Shown piece by piece: positions 17,958 to 26,723 of a DNA stretch of 64,000 nt. This DNA comes from Enterococcus ureasiticus (GTDB lineage Bacteria > Bacillota > Bacilli > Lactobacillales > Enterococcaceae), in contig NZ_MIJZ01000016.1 of the NCBI RefSeq assembly GCF_001730285.1, positions 62,001 to 126,000 on the forward strand. Reading direction: 5' to 3'. Every line of letters begins with the position of its first letter. Positions within the stretch are counted from its first letter, which is position 1. Below the pieces are notes generated by a model. It made no database searches and had not been told where the DNA came from. It saw only the letters and a program-made list of their open reading frames with translations. The position numbers and the translations under genes were made by a program.

Positions 17958-18818
17958 ATGATAACACTAACAAACGACAAAAAAAATTTATTCGATTATT
18001 ATATAAACAATTTGGCAGAATTAGCACCTTATTTTCATTTAACAACTAAACAAACTTGGAAGAAATCTTGTTTTGAAGATACTGATTTTGAAGGAGAACA
18101 AAAATTTAAAGAGTTGTTTACGGTAGTTGCTCGAGAGGATGAGCAAATTGAAGGTTTTATACAATTTGGCTTATCTAGTTATGGTTATGACGAAAATGTT
18201 GAGAAAGATTTTTTAAAACCAATTGCTGTTATTCGCCAAATTTATTTTTCAGAAAGAAAAGAAACTATTGGTCAAAAGTTGATTAATGAAGCATTGAATT
18301 ATTTTAAGCAAAATAATTTTTCTCAATATTATGCCTTTTTTCATGCATTAGGAATGAGTTTTACTTCATCACACGGAAAGTTATCTAAAAATTTTGACTA
18401 TATAGAAAATTTACTTTTGAATAATGGCTTTAAAATTGAACATGAAAATGTATATTACAGAAAAATTCTACAAAATGAGTTTGTAACAAAAAATAAAGTA
18501 ATATTAAAACACGATTGTAACCTCAATGAATGTACAGAGAACATTACATTTTTCTTAGAGACCGAGCCCATTGGCAAATGTAATATTTTCTATCTTCCTG
18601 ATGGAAAACGTGTATATCTTCGATGGATTTTTCTAGCAGATGAGTTTCAAAATAAAGGATATAGCAGTCAATCTATGAAATTACTTTGTAAATACCTCTA
18701 TCAAAAAAATTGTACCGAGCTTCATACTGATACAGCAGATTCTAATTTTAGAGCACAACGATATTATTTGAAGAACAATTTTTCTGATTTAGGAAGAACT
18801 AGAAGCTATTTAGTTTAA
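17958..18818 (+). CDS. GNAT family N-acetyltransferase, two-domain
   Basis: The 286-residue product has two GNAT-like halves. The first (about residues 1-160) contains VIRQIYFSERKETIGQKLINEALNYF in pieces typical of motif A (ERKETIGQKLI). The second (about 170-286) contains YLRWIFLADEFQNKGYSSQSMKLL in pieces (QNKGYSSQSM) and ends with the family-like LHTDTADSNFRAQRYYLKNNF region, of which TADSNFRAQRYYLKN is the clearest. Substrate unknown; small molecules or antibiotics are possible. GGAGG lies 6 nt before the ATG. It is an isolated + strand gene between - strand operons. Confidence 0.8.
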   Translation: MITLTNDKKNLFDYYINNLAELAPYFHLTTKQTWKKSCFEDTDFEGEQKFKELFTVVAREDEQIEGFIQFGLSSYGYDENVEKDFLKPIAVIRQIYFSERKETIGQKLINEALNYFKQNNFSQYYAFFHALGMSFTSSHGKLSKNFDYIENLLLNNGFKIEHENVYYRKILQNEFVTKNKVILKHDCNLNECTENITFFLETEPIGKCNIFYLPDGKRVYLRWIFLADEFQNKGYSSQSMKLLCKYLYQKNCTELHTDTADSNFRAQRYYLKNNFSDLGRTRSYLV

Positions 18819-18973
18819 ATACTTTAACTTAGCATCATATGATTTATGTTAAGAAAATAGAAATTAAATGTTTATAACAGAAATAAGCTCGTAGAATTTA
18901 TAGATCCCTTTTGCTTTGTCAAAACAACTTTTTGCTTACCTCTGGTCCTGATCATTTACACATATAGCTAAAC

Positions 18974-19015
18974 AAAAAGAGTGATCTCGTTGCATAGGCA
19001 CAAGATCACTTTTTA
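18974..19015. terminator. Terminator after GNAT gene
   Basis: AAAAAGAGTGATCT (18974-18987) pairs with AGATCACTTTTT (19003-19014) and is followed by T-rich sequence; the flanking A-run makes it potentially bidirectional. Confidence 0.85.
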
Positions 19016-19490
19016 TAATCCAAAAATTCAATTCAGAAAAAATCATTCAATCTATAAACCGATGTTTTAGGTGTTGCGGCCCCTTCACTATTTACGCTGT
19101 TAAAAATGAACTTCTTGCCATTGTTTCATTTTTTGATACAAAAAACGATATCAAAACGTATCATATACTGATATCATTTTAATTACTTTACTTTGTTGAA
19201 TTTTCTTCCTATTAATTCAACAATCTTTTTAATTTCTGACAATAAATAAAACTGAATTTTATTAGTTATTGGCAAAAAGTCTATCTTCTTTAGCATTTTT
19301 GTCTTCTTCAAAAATCTGCTTCTTTGTTCTCCAAATTATGAAAATCCAGATTCAGCAGTTTTCTTTCCTTCATTTTTATCAATCAAATTCTAACTATTAT
19401 ATTACAGCTATTTTGGTACTTGTTCATCCACTCATCTCGTGATATTCATGTCTCTTTGTTATCAGCTTTCCATTTCCTACTTAAAACACA
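19016..19490. other. Intergenic region with possible coding relic
   Basis: About 475 bases. On the - strand near 19130-19040, a stretch of about 30 codons without a start (containing NSVNSEGAATPKTSVY and RLNDFF before a stop) looks like the end of a lost gene, but I cannot name the family. The rest is AT-rich without recognisable features. Confidence 0.3.
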
Positions 19491-19491
19491 A

Positions 19492-19523
19492 AAATAGACC
19501 AATCACCAATTAAGATAACTGAT
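19492..19523 (-). terminator. Terminator of winged-helix regulator
   Basis: On the - strand, GATCAGTTATC pairs with GGTGATTGGTC through an 11-bp stem containing several G-U pairs, followed by TATTTTTG. It resembles terminators at 53710 and 56885. Confidence 0.65.
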
Positions 19524-19601
19524 CTTCGGGATTGTTCGCTCCAAAGTATTTTATATTATTCTAAAAATACGCTTATAGTCTAAATAGGTATTCTAGAAAA
19601 G

Positions 19602-20318
19602 TTAAATCGTCAGCATATATCCCTTGGAACGAATAGTCTTAATATATTTGGGCTTATCAGGATATTCCTCAACTTTCTTTCTTAGATGAGAGATTAAATT
19701 TGCGAGACGGAACGTGCTGTAGTTTATTTCACTTTTCCAAACACGACGAAGTATTTCATCATAAGGGACTACCTGGTTAGGTTGCTCACTCAATACCAAT
19801 AACACTTTGTATTCCAATCGCGTCAATAAAACCGCCGTTTTACCAGCAATGCTAACGCCCATAATATTTGGTTGTAATACAATTGACGGCTTTTCTGATT
19901 CTGTTTTCATAACTGAATGCTTTGCATGTTTATTCATCAAAATAGCTTCATTTTTAGCTCCACTACGATCAAGCGTCGTTCTGATTACTAATGAAAATTC
20001 ATCGAGATCTATTCCTGCATCAAAAATACCAGTTGCTCCTAATTGTAAATAAATAATTCGATTATTTTTTCTAGAATCTTTTGATACAATCCAGATCAGC
20101 CCTTTAGCATTATTTCTTACCTGAATAATCAACTCACATGTTCGCCCAATATTCTCAGAATTCACTTCTTCTATAATAACAGCGTCCATCCCTTTGATTT
20201 CTTCCTCCACAACTGTTTCTATGTTAAAAAATACGACCTTACATTTCTCACGCGTAAACGCTTCTATGTATCCATCCAAAGAGTACTCTTCAGATGCCAG
20301 AATTGCTACATTATACAT
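19602..20318 (-). CDS. Winged-helix (OmpR-type) regulator with degenerate receiver domain
   Basis: Paralogue of the gene at 1593-2282. The C-terminal winged helix covers about residues 150-238 (LLTRLEYKVLLVLSEQP, LANLISHLRKKVE, IKTIRSKGYMLTI). The N-terminal receiver-like region has MDAVIIEEVNSE where the phosphoacceptor Asp would be and LQLGATGIFDAG where the conserved Lys would be, so phosphotransfer is unlikely. AAGGAGG lies 9 nt before the ATG. An Mga-like gene lies 384 nt upstream on the same strand, repeating the pairing at the start of the window. Targets unknown. Confidence 0.8.
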   Translation of the reverse strand: MYNVAILASEEYSLDGYIEAFTREKCKVVFFNIETVVEEEIKGMDAVIIEEVNSENIGRTCELIIQVRNNAKGLIWIVSKDSRKNNRIIYLQLGATGIFDAGIDLDEFSLVIRTTLDRSGAKNEAILMNKHAKHSVMKTESEKPSIVLQPNIMGVSIAGKTAVLLTRLEYKVLLVLSEQPNQVVPYDEILRRVWKSEINYSTFRLANLISHLRKKVEEYPDKPKYIKTIRSKGYMLTI

Positions 20319-20701
20319 TTTTAAAATTCCTCCTTATATTTTATCTTCTGATAAATGATACTTACAATTCAACCATTTAACTTGGATACTTCCCTAACAA
20401 AATCACTTATTTCATTATATAAATGTAATGCTTCTAATTACATTTCCTTTCATACTGATCCGATAGTCCAATTGCCTACAAGTTTCTTTGTAACATCTAG
20501 ACTCTTGTTTTTAAGGGACAACAGAACAAATAATAAAATATCGATTTTTATCGTTTATATATTTACGATAATTTTTTAACAATTTTAATGCAGCTTATTC
20601 AAGCTATAACCTATTTTTAATCCGATAGATTAATGATTTTGTATGGTTGATATATAACCCTAAGAGTTATGTCCCACCAACGGCAAATCTCCTATGTAGT
20701 G
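20319..20701. other. Intergenic region between regulators
   Basis: About 380 AT-rich bases between the Mga-like gene and the winged-helix gene. No clear terminator, hairpin or ORF with a ribosome site was found; it presumably carries the winged-helix promoter. Confidence 0.4.
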
Positions 20702-22237
20702 TTAATTGATCGCTTCTTCAACAGTCGTATTTAGTGCTTCTAAAAAAACGCTATACTGTCTTTGGTTCGAAATTTTTTTCAAAACCTCTGTTACCTTTTT
20801 CTTATCTAATTCTGTTGGAGTATCATTCCAAATAATTAATTCTGCTTGACTATTTTTTTTCTGAATAATCTCAGAATATGACCGATTAGATATAATCAAA
20901 TCGACATCTGCGTCTGTGAATGAACAAAACTCAATTTTCACATTAGTCTTGGAAATAACGATATTCTTTAAGTGTTGATTTATTTTCTCTCCAAATTGAG
21001 AAATAATCGCTACTTTGATACTTCCCATACGATAATCCGATGTCAATAGATCGTAAAGTTCTTGTTTATAGTATGATTCTATAAGTTTTCTATCTAAGTT
21101 TAGATTTTTAATCTGATCGATTTGAAACAATTCACTTGCAATGGTTTTTACAGCATTTTTCAGCAGTAGTTCCATAGAAGGATCACATTCTGGTATAAAG
21201 AGATTTTGATTTTCAAAAAAGTCTCCTCCTCCTCTGAAAACCATCAACCTAAAGTGTTGAATAACTAAGTTGGTGTACAAAGTGATTTGTTCTGAAATAG
21301 TCAAATTTACTGAAAAATTCCCATAAAATTCCCGCATCCAATAACTTGCAACGATGCTTTCTATGTTTTTATTAAGCTCTGTTCTAATTTGAGTCTGATC
21401 TTGTTCTCCATATGTCCTTCTAGGTTGAAACCCAAACAGTATCAAATAAATGAACAATACTTCTTCATCTACGCTATCTGCAGCAAAATTTTTACTTAGC
21501 AATTTAGGCCTCAACATTTTTTCCAATTCGTTATAGGCTCCTTTGTATAGATGAAATTGGCTACAATCAACACTCTTTTTCATTAAGTGAACTCTGTTGA
21601 AAATCGTACCGATCCAATAAAGAAAGAACTCCGTTTCTGAAACACTTAATTCTCTCGAATAGAAGGTTTCAATAATTTCGATATATTCAAATGCGTTTTG
21701 CTTATCATAAAATCTAAATGGCCATTCAACACCACCTAGAATATTCCAGTAAAAGCTAAAGTAAAAATATCTGATCTGCATTTCAGTACCTTTGATGTGA
21801 ATCTTTTTGTTCAGTTCCAGCTCTAGCGAAAAATCACTGATCAATTCTCTAATTTCAACAATATTAGTGTAAACGACTGTATAGCTAAGGTAGCGTTCGT
21901 TTGCAAATGTTTTGATATCTACAAACTTGTTATGAAATAATTCATCAATAACTTGGTAGATAATTGAATCTTTGTAGTAATAAACCTCGATCTCTTTAAT
22001 TGAGAAACCGTCCAATTGGCATAAACAGTAGCCCAAAATATTTTTATCTAGAATTTCGACATTGCTTGTCCAAGATTGCATATCTTCTTTCAGTAATTCC
22101 ACAGTTCTAACCAATGTTTTATTACTGATATTTAATTGTTCCGACAATTCCTTCACACTGAAGTATCTTGTTTCAGAACTTAATATCTTCACTAATTCTA
22201 TTTTTCTAGATGACATTTTATCTAATATATTAATCAT
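20702..22237 (-). CDS. Mga-type transcriptional regulator
   Basis: The 511-residue product has the Mga-like order: HTH around VKELSEQLNISNKTLVRTVELL (about residues 27-50; the core is LNISNKTLVRTVEL), a second HTH around IKTFANERYLSYTVVYTNI, a helical domain with GGVEWPFRFYD, and a C-terminal EIIB-like part (IKVAIISQFGEK, then VDLIISNRSYSEI). GGGAGG precedes the ATG by only 3 nt, which is tight. It is upstream of the second winged-helix regulator. No surface-protein gene is adjacent, so its target is unclear. Confidence 0.8.
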   Translation of the reverse strand: MINILDKMSSRKIELVKILSSETRYFSVKELSEQLNISNKTLVRTVELLKEDMQSWTSNVEILDKNILGYCLCQLDGFSIKEIEVYYYKDSIIYQVIDELFHNKFVDIKTFANERYLSYTVVYTNIVEIRELISDFSLELELNKKIHIKGTEMQIRYFYFSFYWNILGGVEWPFRFYDKQNAFEYIEIIETFYSRELSVSETEFFLYWIGTIFNRVHLMKKSVDCSQFHLYKGAYNELEKMLRPKLLSKNFAADSVDEEVLFIYLILFGFQPRRTYGEQDQTQIRTELNKNIESIVASYWMREFYGNFSVNLTISEQITLYTNLVIQHFRLMVFRGGGDFFENQNLFIPECDPSMELLLKNAVKTIASELFQIDQIKNLNLDRKLIESYYKQELYDLLTSDYRMGSIKVAIISQFGEKINQHLKNIVISKTNVKIEFCSFTDADVDLIISNRSYSEIIQKKNSQAELIIWNDTPTELDKKKVTEVLKKISNQRQYSVFLEALNTTVEEAIN

Positions 22238-22820
22238 GCTCCTCCCTCTTTTCTGTTATGTTACTTATTCAAATCGACATTTTTTATTATTCATATTTAC
22301 ATACAAACCATTTTATATGTTTTTGTTTTTATTTTTTGATTTTATTTACCCTAGAATATAAATTCTAATTCAAAAAAATTTTTTTTCAACCGATTAAAGT
22401 TTTAAAATTCCCAAACATTCAAACTTTTTAAATTTAAATTATAGGTTTTTTTCTTATTTTTATATCATCAAGTAAGGATAGATATTTTTTACTTAACCAA
22501 CGGAACCCCTTTCTAAACAAGCAATTACAATCTTTTTCAAATAGTTGACCACAAGAATTTCCGAGCTAAAAAACAGGAACATTTCTTTTAAAAAAAGGTT
22601 TGTCAAATAAAAAAGCTCTTATTCTTTTCTTACTTTATCATTAGTTATGGCATTTAATTATTTAACATTATTCAAATAATTATACTTTTTTGATTAATAA
22701 TGATAAATTTAAAGCATTTCATCTCACATTATTCTCTAATATAGATAAGAAATATGTACTTCATTTTAGAGAATATTTCGGAATTATTTAAAATCATAAT
22801 AAAGTTTTATTGTAATTGTT
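22238..22820. other. AT-rich intergenic region
   Basis: Nearly 600 very AT-rich bases upstream of the Mga-like gene. No ORF with a ribosome site, no hairpin and no repeat was recognised; it probably includes that gene's promoter. Confidence 0.4.
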
Positions 22821-22823
22821 TGA

Positions 22824-23051
22824 AATTGTTTTTATGAATTAACAAGGGCTCAGAGTGAGTCTTTTGAGGTTGTAGTTAAATATGATTTAGACAACGATAT
22901 CTTTACTCATTTGGAGAAATATAATGAGTATCCAGTTGAACGGCAAGAAGTAAAGTACTGCTCTGCTGAACGCAGAACTGGCATCAATTGTATAAGATTT
23001 AAGTCACTAGTTTATAGAAAACCAGAAAGAATTTCACAAAAATTGAGTTAA
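22824..23051 (+). pseudogene. Headless coding relic of unknown family
   Basis: An open frame of about 75 codons ends at TAA 23049-23051 without any usable start codon. The predicted product is protein-like rather than random (EVVVKYDLDNDIFTHLEK, then RQEVKYCSAERRTGINC). I do not recognise the family. It lies beside another relic and a dispersed repeat, so this interval looks like a site of gene decay. Confidence 0.4.
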
Positions 23052-23131
23052 AATCAAAATTTTTGTTCAATATATATGACAATCTTTTAAGAAGTAGTTA
23101 CGAGTTAGGTTTGTTGTTAACAATCATTTAA

Positions 23132-23266
23132 TTAAAATGGATAGTTGTTTATGTATCGATTTCTTCATCATTCTCATTAGGAAGAATCGTTGTAGCATAT
23201 GTACTTGATGCAGCTACCACTAAAATTAATTGCATTCTTATTCTAATGGCGCTAATCAATTTATAG
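23132..23266 (+). pseudogene. Relic resembling part of an MFS transporter
   Basis: A 44-codon open stretch without a start contains SISSSFSLGRIVVAYVLD followed by a hydrophobic segment. The sequence resembles the conserved loop between helices 2 and 3 of major-facilitator transporters (G-R-x3-Y-x2-D). The assignment rests on this short segment only. Confidence 0.35.
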
Positions 23267-23320
23267 ATTTTTCTACTAGATATTCACTTTAATATTTACT
23301 TTTTTTCACACACTACCTCC

Positions 23321-23439
23321 GAATAAGTGGTGGAATCAGAAGCACCCCCTTCGGAAACAAGTTAAAATTTACAAAAATTTGAAAAACAATTTCGTGAATT
23401 CCCTCTTATTTCTCGAAGCTAAATGCTTCTGTCCCAGCC
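23321..23439 (-). repeat. Dispersed intergenic repeat, copy B
   Basis: On the - strand it begins GGCTGGGACAGAAGC and contains the core GTTTCCGAAGGGGGTGC then TTCCACCACTTATTCGG. Related cores occur at 31361-31413 and 56786-56870. Each lies just downstream of a - strand transcription unit, here the gadB operon. Confidence 0.6.
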
Positions 23440-23491
23440 TTGGCGTTCTTATCCTGTACATTTGTCTAAAGGTAAAGTGCAAAGTCGGTAA

Positions 23492-23743
23492 TCACACACT
23501 AATTGTTGCGCTTTGAGCTAAATAACCTTGAATGATCTGATCAGTCTCTGCTTCATTGTATTTGTCGTACTGACCGATTTCATGTAGAAGCCGTTTCACT
23601 TCATAAATTGCTTTTTTTTCTTCAAACCAAAGCTTCATACTTTGATGTTTACAATTTTTTCCGTTAACTTTTAAATAATCAATTTCTACATCAAGTAGCT
23701 CCATGGTTTTTACAATCAGTTCAATCGCTTCAGCATTTGTCAT
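23492..23743 (-). CDS. Small protein of unknown function downstream of gadB
   Basis: Start ATG at 23743 is preferred because AAAGGTG lies upstream; a GTG 12 nt earlier overlaps that site. The 83-residue product is soluble and helical, with two charged segments (VEIDYLKVNGKNCKHQSM and KAIYEVKRLLHEIGQYDKYN). No family is recognised. It starts 26 nt after the gadB stop and is probably the last gene of the acid-resistance operon. The small size and position suggest an accessory role, which is not supported by any motif. Confidence 0.65.
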   Translation of the reverse strand: MTNAEAIELIVKTMELLDVEIDYLKVNGKNCKHQSMKLWFEEKKAIYEVKRLLHEIGQYDKYNEAETDQIIQGYLAQSATISV

Positions 23744-23769
23744 TTTCTCTTTCACCTTTCAACATAGTA

Positions 23770-25152
23770 TTAATGCGTAAAGCCTTGAACATGTGCTTCT
23801 GTTTTGTCATGATATAAAATGCGAGCGTTGTTTAAGTCTTGAACACATTGAGCAAAATCTCTAATCAAAGCATCTGCCATGTTTTGACCCAAATCTGCGC
23901 GACAAACAAATCGTTGAATCACTTGATTGCCTAGATCTTTCGGTAATGGATAAGCCGGTACTTGCCAGCCTTTCATTTGAAGACGATCTGCTAAATCATA
24001 TAGTGTCCATTCTACATCCACATTTTCCTTCAATGTATAACAAACGATTGGTAAATTCTCACCATCATTATAAATATCAAACAGACCTGTTGCTTCCACT
24101 GCATTTGCAATACTTACGGCAGCTTCTTTAGTACGAGTATGAATCTCTTTGTAGCCATCAAATCCATAACGGTAGAAATTGTAATACTGTCCAATAATTT
24201 GGCTGGCACTTCTTGAAAAGTTGATCGCCATTGTTGGCATATGACCACCCAAATAGCTAACATCAAAGACTAGTTCTTCTGGTAAATACTCTTTATCACG
24301 CCATAAAACCCAACCCACACCTGGGTAAACTAACCCGTATTTATGACCTGATGTATTAATTGAAACAACATTTTTCAAACGGAAATCCCATTCTAATTCC
24401 GGATCTACAAATGGGACAAACATCGCACCACTAGCGCCATCTATATGAATTACCAGTTCATGTTCATGCGTTTGATTGTATGCTTCTGCTAAAGCGTCTA
24501 ATGCTTTGATATCATCAAATTTCCCAGTGTAAGTGATACCTAAAATGCCTACAACACCAATCGTATAATCATCTACATAATCCATTACTTTATCGATATT
24601 CATGCTTAATTGTCCATTATCCATCGGTACTTCACGCATTTCGATATCCCAATAGACACAGAATTTTTCCCAACAAACTTGATACCCAGAAGAAATAATC
24701 AAATTCGGTTTTTGAGCATTAATATCCAACCCACGTTTGATTGCTTGGTTACGCCAACGGAATTTCATTGCCATACCACCTAGCATACACGCTTCGCTTG
24801 AACCCACAGTAGATGTCCCCATGATGCGCTTTAGATCTGGTGCATTCCATAAATCTGCCAAGACATTGACACAGCTGGTTTCTAATTCTGCTGTTTGAGG
24901 GTATTCTGATTTGTCAATCGCATTTTTCTCCATTGTTTCAGCCATTAATTGTGTCACTTCCGGATCCATATAAGTTTGACAAAACGTTGCTAAATTTTGG
25001 CGGGCGTTTCCTTCATCGATTAGTTGATCTTTAATCAAACGATAGGCCACTTCCGGCGCTACTGGATTTTTATGTAGACTGGTCATAATCACATCTTCAC
25101 TTGATACTTTTGTTCCAAAAATTGGGGTTGCTAGATCACTTTGATTCATCAT
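23770..25152 (-). CDS. gadB: Glutamate decarboxylase
   Basis: The 460-residue pyridoxal-phosphate enzyme converts glutamate to GABA and CO2, consuming an intracellular proton. Hallmarks: the PLP lysine K271 in NTSGHKYGLVYPGVGW, the cofactor-binding HIDGASGAMFVPF, the substrate-loop MGTSTVGSSEACMLGG, and a C-terminal His-containing tail (VQGFTH) of the kind that closes the active site at higher pH. Full length for bacterial GadB. It lies 94 nt after the Ntn amidohydrolase gene and downstream of gadC and the YhgE/Pip gene on the same strand. Three tandem activator-type promoters upstream of the amidohydrolase probably drive it. Confidence 0.95.
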   Translation of the reverse strand: MMNQSDLATPIFGTKVSSEDVIMTSLHKNPVAPEVAYRLIKDQLIDEGNARQNLATFCQTYMDPEVTQLMAETMEKNAIDKSEYPQTAELETSCVNVLADLWNAPDLKRIMGTSTVGSSEACMLGGMAMKFRWRNQAIKRGLDINAQKPNLIISSGYQVCWEKFCVYWDIEMREVPMDNGQLSMNIDKVMDYVDDYTIGVVGILGITYTGKFDDIKALDALAEAYNQTHEHELVIHIDGASGAMFVPFVDPELEWDFRLKNVVSINTSGHKYGLVYPGVGWVLWRDKEYLPEELVFDVSYLGGHMPTMAINFSRSASQIIGQYYNFYRYGFDGYKEIHTRTKEAAVSIANAVEATGLFDIYNDGENLPIVCYTLKENVDVEWTLYDLADRLQMKGWQVPAYPLPKDLGNQVIQRFVCRADLGQNMADALIRDFAQCVQDLNNARILYHDKTEAHVQGFTH

Positions 25153-25246
25153 AATTTATTGCCTCCGTTGGGTTTTATTTTTTATATGTGCTATTTTTGA
25201 TTCTTACTATGTGTGCCTTACTTATTTCGAATCGAGCTGATTAAAA

Positions 25247-26236
25247 TCAATTCAACTCTTTAAATGTTTCGTTTCTATCTGCTGCAAGTTCGATAGGTAC
25301 ATCAGATTCTAATAATTCTTTAGTAATCGTTACTTTAGCAATTTGATTATTTTCGTAGTGATTAAAGTAGTATGATCGTGTTTGATTACACATTGTACCA
25401 ACATATTGAGAGTAATCTTGCGTCCCTTCATCTGTTACAACAATTCCTTTAGGGATACGCACAGTTGCTAAAATATGGTAGTTATTGGTCACACCTGCGG
25501 CTTCATCTTGTGCTTGGTCAATATGTTCTTTAAAGAAAGCTGCACGAACAAAGCGTTCTGGCGGTGTATAGCCTCCTGGTAAGCCCATTGTTCCAGTTCC
25601 TTGTGAGAACGGTAGTGCTGTGAATTCGCCAAATTTAGCTGGCTCATATTGTTTTGGTCGTACATTTAAATAGTTACGTAAATTCTGTACATGCCATTCA
25701 AAGCAAGGCGAATTTGTCATTACGCCGATTGGATTTTCTTTGATGCTCAATTCTTTTTCAGTTGGTTCGATGATGACACAACGACCTGTTTCATCTGTGA
25801 TAATCCAGTGTAAAGGGGTCACGATATTTAACATAGGTACTTTAAGATCTACAAGATTAATTGTTTCGATTTTTTGCGCAACCTCTTCGATTGTGGCACA
25901 ATTTCCTAAAAGCAATAAGATTAATTCGTGAGGCGCTAAATTGACTTTCCCTGCTTCAGCCTCTTTTTGATACTGAACTTCTCCAGGTAGATATAGCTCT
26001 GCGATCGATAAACCTTTTTCATTCACACCGTCAGCTACAAAATATGAACTTCCTAGTAAACGTCCAGCTCCTACAAAACCGTATTGATTTTCATTTGTTA
26101 CATTTTCAGCCTGTGAAGTCCATGTGTAATTTCTAGGCATATAGATCGGGCTAGGATCTAATGGGAATGAGAAATCCATTGTTCTTGATAAAAGATATTT
26201 TCCGTCCATCGTTTTTGTAAAAATACTTGTACACAT
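25247..26236 (-). CDS. Choloylglycine hydrolase / penicillin V acylase family amidohydrolase
   Basis: The 329-residue Ntn hydrolase starts MCTSIFTKTMDGKYLLSRTM; removal of Met exposes Cys2 as nucleophile. Arg18 and Asp21 of SRTMDF, MTNSPCFEWHVQNLRNYL and the GGYTPPERFVRA segment fit the family. The SRTMDFSF and YMPRNYTW context is closer to the YxeI/penicillin V acylase branch than to classic bile salt hydrolases, but substrate choice cannot be read from sequence. AAAGGACGTG precedes the ATG. The gene sits inside the gad locus, directly after promoter P1. A role in the same stress response as GadB is inference. Confidence 0.88.
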   Translation of the reverse strand: MCTSIFTKTMDGKYLLSRTMDFSFPLDPSPIYMPRNYTWTSQAENVTNENQYGFVGAGRLLGSSYFVADGVNEKGLSIAELYLPGEVQYQKEAEAGKVNLAPHELILLLLGNCATIEEVAQKIETINLVDLKVPMLNIVTPLHWIITDETGRCVIIEPTEKELSIKENPIGVMTNSPCFEWHVQNLRNYLNVRPKQYEPAKFGEFTALPFSQGTGTMGLPGGYTPPERFVRAAFFKEHIDQAQDEAAGVTNNYHILATVRIPKGIVVTDEGTQDYSQYVGTMCNQTRSYYFNHYENNQIAKVTITKELLESDVPIELAADRNETFKELN

Positions 26237-26280
26237 AATGTGTCACGTCCTTTTCTTTTTTTATTTTCTTTACACTTCTT

Positions 26281-26336
26281 ATTCTACTAAACATTTCAGT
26301 TATTTTATTTTTCGATTTTGTCGGTTCTTTCGACAA
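26281..26336 (-). promoter_or_regulatory. Promoter P1 of amidohydrolase-gadB genes
   Basis: On the - strand, TGTCG-N7-CGACA (26335-26319) is followed 32 nt later by TAGAAT (26286-26281), then a leader and the AAAGGACGTG ribosome site of the amidohydrolase. There is no good -35 hexamer. First of three tandem copies. Confidence 0.6.
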
Positions 26337-26392
26337 TTTTGCAAACTGTCTTTTGTGTGTATTATCTCTTTAATTTTTTTTATTAGTTCTTA

Positions 26393-26437
26393 TTAAAAGA
26401 TGTTTCCCTTTGTCACTTTTTTGAACGTTTCACCCAC
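26393..26437 (-). CDS. Possible mini-ORF downstream of promoter P2
   Basis: A GTG-initiated frame next to AAAAGGAT encodes VGETFKKVTKGNIF before TAA. It aligns with the mini-ORF after P3 (shared KGNIF/EGNVF ending). It may be a truncated relic or a small peptide gene; an ATG frame overlapping the ribosome site (8 residues) is an alternative. Confidence 0.35.
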   Translation of the reverse strand: MGETFKKVTKGNIF

Positions 26438-26479
26438 ATCCTTTTTATTTTCGTTTTCTTGTTCTTCCTTATACTCCCT

Positions 26480-26534
26480 ATTATACTGATTATTTTACTT
26501 TTTTATTTTGTGATACTGTCGGTTCTTTCGACAA
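26480..26534 (-). promoter_or_regulatory. Promoter P2 in tandem module
   Basis: On the - strand, TGTCG-N7-CGACA (26533-26517) precedes TATAAT (26485-26480) by 31 nt. The surrounding 160-200 bp repeat the P1 and P3 modules, including an AAAAGGATGTG ribosome site. Confidence 0.6.
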
Positions 26535-26563
26535 TTTCGCAAACTATGCTTTGCTAAATCCTG

Positions 26564-26605
26564 TTAAAAAACGTTTCCCTCTATCGCTTTTATAATCTGA
26601 TTCAT
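26564..26605 (-). CDS. Possible mini-ORF downstream of promoter P3
   Basis: ATG 26605 lies 6 nt after AAAGGATG and encodes MNQIIKAIEGNVF before TAA. Its C-terminal half parallels the mini-ORF after P2. Proper spacing of the start argues that it can be translated, but length and relic origin leave its function open. Confidence 0.4.
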   Translation of the reverse strand: MNQIIKAIEGNVF

Positions 26606-26638
26606 ATCACATCCTTTTTTCTCTTCTTTACACTTCTT

Positions 26639-26693
26639 ATTATAATGATATTTCAGTTATTTTATTTTGCGATTCTGTCGGTTCTCTCGACAA
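26639..26693 (-). promoter_or_regulatory. Promoter P3 in tandem module
   Basis: On the - strand, TGTCG-N7-CGACA (26692-26676) precedes TATAAT (26644-26639) by 31 nt. It lies 31 nt after the stop codon of the YhgE/Pip gene and is the outermost of three tandem copies. Confidence 0.6.
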
Positions 26694-26723
26694 AACCGCA
26701 AAATTAAATCGTTCTTTCTCTCT

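Noticed and set aside
25247-26236. Firm call of bile salt hydrolase
   Set aside because: The N-terminal region is closer to penicillin V acylase/YxeI-type enzymes; substrate cannot be set from sequence alone.
26317-26337. LexA (SOS) box for the TGTCG-N7-CGACA repeat
   Set aside because: The Gram-positive LexA consensus CGAAC-N4-GTTCG has different half-sites and orientation, and the flanking genes are not SOS genes.
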